This document shows positions 55,666 through 64,000 of a stretch of DNA of 64,000 nucleotides, piece by piece. The notes beneath the pieces are model-generated. The model had not been told where the DNA came from. It saw only the letters and a list, made by a program, of their open reading frames with translations, and made no database searches. The DNA comes from Zygnema cylindricum (taxonomy: Eukaryota > Streptophyta > Zygnematophyceae > Zygnematales > Zygnemataceae): assembly GCA_037447655.1 (NCBI GenBank), contig JBBHKE010001997.1, positions 1 through 64,000 on the forward strand, read 5' to 3'. How positions within the stretch are numbered: the stretch's first letter is position 1; every line of letters begins with the position of its first letter. A program made the translations under genes and the position numbers.

Positions 55666-56860
55666 CCTCTAGGGTACCAATCTTTAATGGAACTGGCTTC
55701 ATATACTGGGAAAGTATGATGATAGGAGCTCTATGCGAAAAAAGGTTTTGAGGGATAGTGAGTGGACCATTGGGGCGTCCATCAAGTCTTGGAATTCCTC
55801 TAGGGTTTGGAGGAAGCAGATTCACCAGGAAAGAGGATTCACCTTCAACGGAGGAAACAAAAGAAGGAGAGGTGGTGTACAAAGGAAAGGAGAAGGAGGC
55901 GACCACACCAATAGCAACTGGTTCAGCATTTATGTCACCTATTCTGAGGAACGAGGAGAATGATACTGAAACCTGGGACTTCAACAATATGGCGGCAAAT
56001 CACTTCATCCTACGCCATCTCACTCAAAGACTTGCATGTTCTCATTTGCAGGTAGAAAATGCATCCGATCTTTGGATGGCTCTCATAGAGATGTACCAAA
56101 GTGGTACGATTCAGCAACAACAGTTGGCTGATCAGAAAGTTAAGTAGTATGTATACAAAGGGGGAAATATGTTGGATTTTTGCAATGAGCTTGCTACACT
56201 CTTCATGGAGCTAGAGAGTGCGGGAAAAGTTTTTAGTGAAAAAGAAAAGGTTAACTGTTTACTGATGAAGTTACCTGATGAGTTCGAGAACATAGTCAAC
56301 CGTGTGTAGGACTTGCCAGACTCAAGGTGGATATGGAACTCACTGCTAGAGATGATTCTCGTTCGAGAGCATACGATTGAGATCCGAAGGAGAGGAAAGA
56401 GTGGCCAAGCCTTGGCAACAGCGACTGATTGGAGGAACAAGGATTCTCGGAAACCAGTCGAAAACTATGGGGGTAGGGAGCAGAAAAAACAACCTGAAGA
56501 GTTCAAACCAAGGGCTCCCAAAGGTTTATGTCATTTTTGTAAGAAACCGAGGCACTATATGGCAGAGTGCACTGAGCTAACCGAGCTTCGGTTAAAAGAG
56601 GGGCAGACCGGTGGTACCCCGAGAGGAAAGAAAAAGGCCCTTGTCACACAGGTACTTGAGGCGGAATCCGAGGACGAGGACGATGAGCTCCTTTTGGATG
56701 AGGAGTTGGAGGCGAAAACTGAGGTTGAAATTCCACGAAGGCAGAAATGTGCTTACGGTGGATTGAAAGGTGAAGCAGGCTGGATTATAGATTCAGGTGC
56801 CTCAATGCACATGTGTAAGGATAGGCACCTGTTCACTAAGATAAAAAGATTCCAACCGTA
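55656..56860 (+). pseudogene. gag: Copia 2 gag and protease (broken)
   Basis: The frame opens MGPPSRVPIFNGTG and meets the shared TGA at codon 32 (55749-55751). After a private TAG near 56146 and another stop near 56308, it continues in a second frame. That carries a complete zinc knuckle (CHFCKKPRHYMAEC, C-x2-C-x4-H-x4-C, about 56530-56570) and an intact protease motif DSGASMHMC (about 56790-56815). The frame stops near 56861. Confidence 0.85.
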
Positions 56861-59800
56861 GAGATAGAGTACGGGGATGGGAGGATAGTCACCACTACTC
56901 TTGTAGGATCGGTAGATCTGAAAGTGTTAGTAGAAGGAAAGACATCCATATTAACATTCTCCGATGTATTGTTTATTCCGTGCTGAACAAAAACCTTATC
57001 TCTACATCTGTATTAGATGATAAGGGTTTTTTCACTAGCACTAGGGAAGGAGTCTTTACTGCTAGTTTTGAGGAGGATGTCTATTTCATTGCTGAGAAAG
57101 GTAACCATGGGATGTTTAGGCTGATCTTAAGTAATGAAACGAAAAAACTTTATTATGTTGGTGTTCATGATATTATGATGTGGCATAAGAGGCTTGGGCA
57201 TGTGAATCTAGACAAGTTAAGAGAGATGAAAAAGATGGGAGTGGTGGAAGGGATTAAGTTTAGTGAGAGTGATAATATAAGTGATAAGAGTGGGTGTGCT
57301 CAAGGTAAAACACTCTGATTACCCTTTTCTAAAACAGCCACCTATAAAGGAGAATAAATTCTAGATCAAGTACACACAGATATTTGGGGACCGGCTAGAG
57401 TACCCTCACCGGGGGGGGAAGAGATTTATGATGACTATCACTGATGATTGGTCTCGGTATTCCCGAGTGTATTTTTTGAAAAACAAGTCCGACGCTCAGG
57501 ATTGTTTTAGACAATATAAAGCATGGAGCCAAAAACTCCATGAAACTCCAATCAAGAGAATAAGGAGTGACAATGGTGGAGAGTATACTTCTAACCAGTT
57601 TGAGGATTTTCTGAGGGAAGATGGGGTCCAACACCAAAAGACAGTTCCACAAAAACCCGGAACAGAATGGGGTAGCTGAAAGGTTAAATAGAACACTAAG
57701 TGATAGTGCTAGAAGTATGTTGTCAGATAAGAAGATAGGAAAAAGGTTTTGGGCAGAAGCAATGAACTATGCTAATTACCTCAAAAATAGAGTTCTTACT
57801 TCAGCTATAAAAGATCAAACACCTTATGAGAGATGGACAAGCCGGAAACCAGACATATCTCACTTAAAGGTTTTTGACAGTCAAGTATTTAGTCTAGATA
57901 CAGATCATTCTAATTGTAAGCTAGATCCTAAACGAAAATCGGGATACTTATTAGGATATGATGAGGATGTTAAATGATATAGAGTTTATGATCTAAAAAC
58001 GGAAGATATAATCTTTGTAAAACATCTAGTAGTTATGGATGAAAGAAAGTCTGTGGATCCCTTCAAATATGCAAAGTCATTAAAAATCAGATTTGAGTCA
58101 GAAAATTCCGATGACATTGGGCTTCCTAACTATCCAGGTTTTAGAGAAGATGACATTCTTGCAGGTACAAATCAGACTGAAAAGGACTTGGCTGTGGAAA
58201 CTCCAGTGACAACTCTACCCGAAGCGGAAGACGTGGTGGAAATTGATTCAGAATCAAAGGATAGGGGAGAAGCCGAGTTTGTTGGAAAGAATCCACGAGA
58301 ACCATCTATTTCGGCCTCTGATTTGAAGGGGGGAAGGAGAAGTAGCAAAAGACTGCAAGAAAAACAGATTAATAACAAGGTAACTAAACTATCTCATCAA
58401 GATGAACCTCAAACTTATGGAGAGGCGATGACTTGTCCAGAAAAAAATCGGTGGAAGATAGCCATCAATGAGGAGATGGCCTCAATTATGGCAGCCGATG
58501 CTTGGGAGCAGGTGGATTGTCCACCTAACCGAAAACCAATCGGTTGTAAGTGGGTTTTCAAATTAAAATTGAACCCAGATTACACAATCGAGCGCTACAA
58601 GGCCCGACTAGTGGCAAAGGGATTTACACAAAAGGAGGGAATTGACTACGAGGAAACCTTTGCCCCGGTGGTCAGATTTCCCTCCGTCCGCATACTTCTC
58701 AGCCTAGCAGCAGCGGAAGACATGGAAGTGCACCAGATGGACATCAAAACAACCTTTTTGCATGGAGAATTGGAAGAGGAGATCTTCATGCGACAACCCG
58801 AAGGGTTTGTGGAAGAAGGAGAGGAGAGTAGGTATGTCGGCTGATTAAATCTCTTTATGGTTTTAAACAGGCGCCTCGACAGTGGAATAAGAAGCTTGAT
58901 GAGTTTCTTACCGGTCTGGGATATATCCGGATCAGCTCAGATCACTCAATCTATGTTTTTGAAGATGAGGAAGGTATCATATTCATTGCAATTTATGTTG
59001 ATGATTTGCTTGTTTTAAGTAAATCAATGGAAAAAAATAATAAACAGAAAACTGATCTTAAGAGGAGATTTGAAATGAAGGATATGGGTGGAGCAAAATA
59101 TATTTTGGGAATTCAAGGGGAGAGAGACCGAAAAAGAAAAATTATAAGATTGACTCAAAAGGAAGCAATATAGAACATGCTTGAAAAATTTCAAATGGAT
59201 AAAGCTAATAGTTGTACAACTCCAATGGAGTTGAAGAAGGGAAGTGAGGGGAGTGAGGAAGAAGGAGTCATAGTCTTAGAAGAGAAATTATCTCCAGAAG
59301 AACAGAAGTTCATGCAGACTATTCCTTACAGGCAAGTAGTGGGAAGTGTAATCTATTTTATGAATTATACCCGGCCGGATTTAGCTGCAGCTGTAGGAGT
59401 GCTGAGTAGAAGTCTAAATGCTCCCACTAAGAAGGATTGGGAGGCACCTAAGAGAGTTTTTAGATACTTGATAGGAACTAGGGATCTATGGGTGCATTTG
59501 GGTGGGGAGATTACTGACATCACTACTTGGAGCGATGCTAGTTATGGTGATGCTCCTATGAGGAGATGCACTTCTGGATATGTATTATATGTGGGTGATG
59601 GGGCTTGCTGTTGGAGTAGAAACAGCAAAAGGTTATTGCTCAATCCACCATGGAGGCTGAGTATATGGCCTCTTGCTCTGCTGTTAAAGAATTGATGTGG
59701 GTCAAGTCTTTACTTGGTGAACTTGGTCATCTTAAGAGTGGTGTGCAGAAAATATTTTGTGATAATCAGGCAACAATTACTATTTTTGCCAATCCTAAAC

Positions 59801-59988
59801 ATCATTTTAAAGCCAAACATATAGACATTAGACTTATCTTTGTTAGAGAGAAAGTAGAAAATAAAATAATCAGTTTAGAGTACCGACCAGATAGTGAGAT
59901 GGTAGCAGATATGATGACCAAACCTGTGCGTTCCCCTAAGCTAATTTTCTGCAAGGAGAAGTGTGGTCTGAAATTAAAGATTGACTAG
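56861..59988 (+). pseudogene. pol: Copia 2 integrase, RT and RNase H (broken)
   Basis: The domains are as in copia 1. GAG-pre-integrase has HKRLGHVNL, with a shared TAA at 57355-57357. Integrase has TDDWSR, SDNGGEY and, after a frameshift near 57655, EQNGVAER. A shared TGA stands at 57975-57977. RT has KARLVAKGFTQ, QMDIKTTFLHGE and, after a frameshift near 58835, an intact YVDDLLVLS (about 58995-59020). RNase H has WSDASYGD and STMEAEYMA. The protein ends with a stop at 59986-59988. Confidence 0.9.
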
Positions 59989-60001
59989 AAAACAAAGGGA
60001 G

Positions 60002-61048
60002 TGTAGAAATTAATGGTTTTTAAGTATTTTCTAGGTCTGAATAGAAATAATGAAGCCGAGGCAGTCTACCTCTAACTTCTCTCTCCAACTCTCAAACTTG
60101 TCGCAGTCATTGACAAATTGGAGAGGAAGCTAGAGCCATGGCTACCTAGGCTATCCTGAGGTTTACGGGAAATTTATATTAGTCAAGGGATTAATTACTG
60201 AAAGGTATGTGCCGGCGACAGGATTTGATCTTGGTACCTGCCGGCAGTCACAAAGTAGATAGCCGGTAGCCTTAGCCGTTAAGTCTAGAAGTAGTCTTAC
60301 ATAGTATATAGTACGATAATGATTTAAACATGTACACGTAGGATAAATCATTTAACTATAACTTTCAACGGGATACATAGATATGATAGTGTAAAAGTAC
60401 GAATTGCGGTACGGATAAGAAATCAATACCGCGCATTGATTTCGTAAGCGAAACAAATACGACGCATGTATTTATTACGGCTACGATCAAATGCGAGTTT
60501 AATCGGACGGCCGGAATTAGCGCCGAGACGCGGAAGAAGAATTCAGCGGTTTGTGGGCATCGCCACATCGGATGGCACGTGGCGATGTTACATTGGAGCG
60601 CGGCATCTCCGAGGATTAAAGGAGCGAATCCGGACATTCCACGTGTGGACATTTAGGCCATGTCGTACAATGTCCGTACATAAAGTACACCGGCAGTTGT
60701 ACTTTTGCGTACGGAACTGTATTTTGATTGGTTCCGTACATCAGTAGATAGAGTCTGTGAGAGAGATAGGACTTAGAAAAATTAGAAGATAGGACCCTCT
60801 CTCCCAGAGAGCTTCTCTACAAAAGGTCAACTTTGACCCTCCATAAATTACTGCTCAGGGGAGCAAATTCAGAGATTCTTTTTGCTATCGACTCAAGGGA
60901 GTCTTGCCTTCACAGGGGTGCAGGTGGTCAGAGTTTTTATCTGCCAGGGTGGCAGTTGTTTTTGCTGAAACACAAAGGTGTCAGGATTATCCTAGAGGCT
61001 TCTTGGAGGCTGTCCACTCTGAGGACTTATGGAGGTCTCAGAGTTTCA
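60002..61048 (+). repeat. Copia 2 3' LTR
   Basis: It is a near-perfect copy of the 5' LTR. The hairpin here (60674-60717) has a complete CCGTAC/GTACGG base. The near-identity of the pair indicates that copia 2 is the youngest element of the nest. Confidence 0.95.
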
Positions 61049-61836
61049 CGGTCCCTATGGGATGGTTTATGAATTACTCCGTGATATCTTTCCCCATGAG
61101 ACCCCATCCCAAGGATTCGACCTCCTCTTCAAGGTAGCCTCTGGGATGGCTCGTGGTCACATTCCCTATAGTGTAGTTCCGCTTCTTTCTGCCGCTCAAC
61201 TTTTGGCTGTTTTTAAGCTTGCTGAGGGATTCGTCCAATCGCTATTACTGAAGTTTTGTACCGTTGGGTGGCTCGTGCTATTTGTATCCAACTCCAAACA
61301 ACGTTTCACGACCATTTTTTGCCGCATCAATTTGGTGTTACTACGAAAAGGGGTTGCGAGGCGGTTATCCATGGCTTGCGAACTGTTTTGGATCTTCATC
61401 CAGATTGGGTGGTCCTTCACGTGGATGTGGCTAACGCTTTCAATAGAATTGATCGTAATGCTATTTTTTCGAGAACTACGACATGCACTTTCACCTATCA
61501 ACCAATTGTTCTCTTTTGTTCGATCTTTTAATGCCTGGCCTAGCTCGCTACTCTTTCCTCTTGGAGGTCCGTTTGTTGATGTTGCCACTTTAGAGTCTAC
61601 AACCGGCACTCTCCAAGGTGATCGTTTAGGGGAACCTCTTTTTGCTCTTGCCTATCTTCAAGCATTTAGAGCGTCAGCTACAACTTTTCCGAGTTTTTTA
61701 TTTCCTTCAGTCGCGGATGACACGCATATCATGGGTCCACGCGATCAGGTTTTTTCTGCATTCTCTCATTTTGCGGACCAGCTTCATCGGATTGGGCTCT
61801 CTGTTAAACCATCTCAGTGCATGGCTTGGTGCCCAC
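61049..61836 (+). pseudogene. Non-LTR element reverse transcriptase
   Basis: The frame resumes with GPYGMVYELLRDIF, then GVTTKRGCEAVIHGLRTVL. The first catalytic box HVDVANAFNRIDR is at about 61418-61456. GTLQGDRLGEPLFALAYL and VADDTHIMG (the A-D-D active site, about 61707-61735) follow, then GLSVKPSQCMAWCP. These are the standard non-LTR RT boxes. Frame changes near 61255 and 61480 break the protein. The end at 61836 continues at 62856. Confidence 0.85.
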
Positions 61837-62855
61837 TGTTGAAATTAATAGATTTCTATAGTATTTTCTAGGTTTAAATATGTTAGATAAAGGAAAAAGG
61901 ACAGACATCCTGCCTCCACCTCCTCTCTCTAGCCCCCATACTTGTTATAGTCACATAAGGATAGAAAGGGTGGTTGATCCATGGCTACCTTAGTTCAATT
62001 GGCAGTTGTTTTTAGTAGGTTACTAAAAATAGTCCTAACGGACCAGGGATTTGATCCCGGTACCTCCGGTTCTTCAAGTTGGCCGATAGCGTTCATCTTT
62101 ATCCTATTAGACTAAGATCAATGCTAAATTTTATAGCGTGTGATAGATATATATATATATACATTTAGGAAGGAACAAATATATTTAACTAAAATACGGC
62201 GTAAATAGGTAAAGTTTTAGTACGACATCATTTTAGAATAAATACCTCGCATTTATTTGACAGCGAAATAAATGGCGCGCAAGTAATTATAACAGCTAAG
62301 ATTACGTCTCATTACAAATCTGACGGCGCACGTCATCGCCGAAATCCCGGAGTGGTCACCTTGGCGTTTTGTGACGTGGCATGACCTGGAGCAACGTGGA
62401 GAGATGACATTCGGTCATGGGAAATCCGAGGAATGAACGGAAGAGTAAAAAGCAGACACGTGTCCGCTTAATAGCCTTGTCGTACATAGGTCGTACAAAA
62501 GGTATATCGACAGTAGTACTTTTTGGTACGGTACAGTAATCTGATTGGTCCGTACTTCAGTAGATAGAAGCTATTAGAGGGAATCAGGACTTAGACAATT
62601 TTGGTAGGTAGTCACCTCTCCCTTTAAGAGTTTGTGCAAATTGGCATTTTTACTGCCTCATAACATATCGTCTGGTTGGGCGTTTTCAGAGATTCTTTTT
62701 CCTACGGACTCAAGGGAGTCTAAGCTGCACAAGGGTTCATTTAGATTGTCGGTTTGATTGCTTGGGCAGCAGTGGCTGTGGCTTAAAGTGGGCTAGTTAA
62801 AAACTATCTAGAGGCTTCTTGTATTCTGTAGTCCAATTGAGGACACAGAATTGCA
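61837..62855 (+). mobile_element. Solo LTR in the RT of the non-LTR element
   Basis: It starts TGTTGAAATTAATAG, ends CAGAATTGCA and is 1019 bp. The target duplication CCCAC is perfect (61832-61836 and 62856-62860). The host frame reads MAWCP before it and RGLPQDCPLPNG after it. It carries the antisense tRNA-like module near 62060-62120 and a GTAC hairpin near 62490-62530. Confidence 0.95.
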
Positions 62856-64000
62856 CCCACGAGGTTTGCCGCAGGATTGCCCTCTCCCGAACGGTTTTCG
62901 TCTTGCATCTCACGATGAGGGTATCAAGGCTTTAGGTTGCCATATTGGTGGTACTTCTTTTGTCAACAAAATGGTTAAAGATACGTTGTTGGAGGATCTT
63001 TCTCATAGCCACGACCTCCCCAATCTGTCGGATGCACAAGTGGCGTTCTCGATCTTGATCCGTTGTTTTTCTCAGTGCCCTCTCTATCTTGCGTGGACTT
63101 TACCAGCCACGACTTCTTTTTTTCTTCCCTTAAAGATTTTGACGACAAACTTTTGGGTGTGCTTCTTACCTCGTTGGTCATGGAATTTTTGATCGTCCGG
63201 AGGGGCCCCTTGCTCGTCAGCAAGCAAGCCTCCCTATTTCCAACGTCGGTTTAGGTTTGATTTCCGTAGCCAAACTTGCGCCAGCAGCATATTTGGATAG
63301 TTGGGCTTTGGTGCTTCCTACCATCACTTCTCGCTTCATTGTGGATGATGTCCCCATTCTGGCGCAAGTTGTCTCTAAGGTGGAGGACGGGCTATTTCCA
63401 TTTCACCAAGCTCTCTTTTCCGCTCGTGCGCTACTACCCCCGAATGCTCGAAACCAAGTTCCACCCTTTCATTCTCTCATGGCCGTCACTAACTTCCAAC
63501 TTTAACAACGCATATCCTAGCAAGTAGCTGCCGCTGATTTTGCAAAACTCTTGGAGGCGCTACCTTTTGCTCAAGCCGGTGGTCGTTTACCTTGGTGTTT
63601 TGGGCCTAGGACTGGTGCATGGCTACAGACAACACCAACTTTTTTGACACTCCGTCTATCGTCTGACCAATTTACTTATGCTCTATGCTTGCGGTTGGGT
63701 TTACCTCACCTTTCGCTTTTGGGGGGGGGGCTCGATGCGTTAGTAATCAACTTATTAATGCCGAGGGAATCCATTTGCTTTGTTGCTCGCATGGGGGAAA
63801 ACGAACTGTTGCGCATGATTTGGTGCGAGATGCCATTGCTGCCATTGGTGCTGAGGCGGGCTACACTGTCAAACGTGAGGTTTCTAATATACTTCCACCT
63901 AGGCCCCAATCTAAGGGTTCTCGCAGCCCTCGGGTTGATTTGGTTTTTCTTCATGGTGCTGGGAGGACGCTTGGCGATGTGGTCCTCACCGATCCGACTG
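62856..64000 (+). pseudogene. Non-LTR element C-terminal region with nuclease-like domain (incomplete)
   Basis: After the thumb region (GIKALGCHIGG, FVNKMVKDTLL) the frame decays with stops. It becomes recognisable again from about 63680: LRLGLPHLSLL, then GIHLLCCSHGGKRTVAHDLVRDAI. The next part reads PRVDLVFLHGAGRTLGDVVLTDPT, split between frames. The C/H pattern followed by R-x-D and D-V-V..P spacing resembles the restriction-like endonuclease of R2-type elements. The window ends inside it. Confidence 0.6.

Larger units (their letters stand above)
54604..61048 (+). mobile_element. Copia element 2, full-length, defective, inserted in the non-LTR element
   Basis: The LTRs are 54604-55651 and 60002-61048, nearly identical. 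The internal region has the same gene order as copia 1. The flanks CGTTC (54599-54603) and CGGTC (61049-61053) agree at 4 of 5 bases. A purine tract (aacaaagggag) precedes the 3' LTR. It shares three stop codons with copia 1 but has a better-kept protease, knuckle and RT box. Confidence 0.95.
52300..64000 (+). mobile_element. Non-LTR retrotransposon with zinc finger and nuclease-like domain (cut by window end)
   Basis: Once two later insertions are removed (54604-61048 and 61837-62855), the parts form one plus-strand element. The order is 5' region with repeats, an N-terminal Ser/Pro-rich segment with a CCHC finger, an RT, and a C-terminal domain with a restriction-endonuclease-like pattern. 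No apurinic-type endonuclease is seen at the N-terminus. The 5' border (about 52270-52310) is inferred from where the preceding MITE stops. The 3' end is outside the window. Confidence 0.75.

Overview
The window is nuclear DNA of a land plant or close streptophyte alga. Two intron-containing plant-type genes (GT..AG introns) sit in a sea of transposable elements, and the LTR elements carry plant-type primer sites. One 10-base N run (28728-28737) marks an assembly gap. I cannot name the species.

Genes. At 33081-35520 (minus) there is a complete four-exon gene for a 184-residue FHA-domain protein. At 36861-41460 (plus), divergently arranged, are six phase-compatible exons for the first ~203 residues of a secreted or membrane protein of the Arabidopsis At5g58100 (SPOT1) type; its remaining exons were not found. 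The 1.3 kb between the two start codons holds two small inverted-repeat elements.

Mobile DNA, left to right. Positions 1-5550 hold two copies of a 1.7-kb LTR-bearing segment, a small solo LTR with a perfect 5-bp target duplication (1865-2122) and a decayed copia tail. From 7617 to 22752 lies a nest: a small terminal-inverted-repeat element was split by a minus-strand chromovirus (Ty3/gypsy with chromodomain, 7785-22380). That chromovirus was in turn split by a copia element (11621-18084, in integrase, TSD CCCTT) and by a solo LTR (9920-11155, inside the chromodomain). A further solo LTR (23211-24243, TSD TTAAT) follows. Then comes a zone of hAT-like and other short inverted-repeat elements (26660-31258). 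The right side carries a dense series of MITEs, satellite-like tracts, an 807-bp foldback element (49246-50052) and finally a non-LTR retrotransposon (about 52300 to the window end). The latter has an N-terminal CCHC zinc finger, a reverse transcriptase and the start of a restriction-like nuclease domain; it is interrupted by a second copia element (54604-61048) and a solo LTR (61837-62855, TSD CCCAC).

Most notable. (1) The copia elements have a primer site complementary to the anticodon arm of initiator tRNA-Met (a half-tRNA primer site), and the gag ATG lies inside it. (2) Both copia copies share three stop codons at matching positions, so they descend from an already defective source. (3) The related LTR families carry an antisense tRNA-like A-box/B-box module and a conserved hairpin. 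(4) The chromovirus carries an extra ORF after pol. No CRISPR array, rRNA gene or genuine tRNA gene was seen. Everything except the two host genes looks like decaying mobile DNA.
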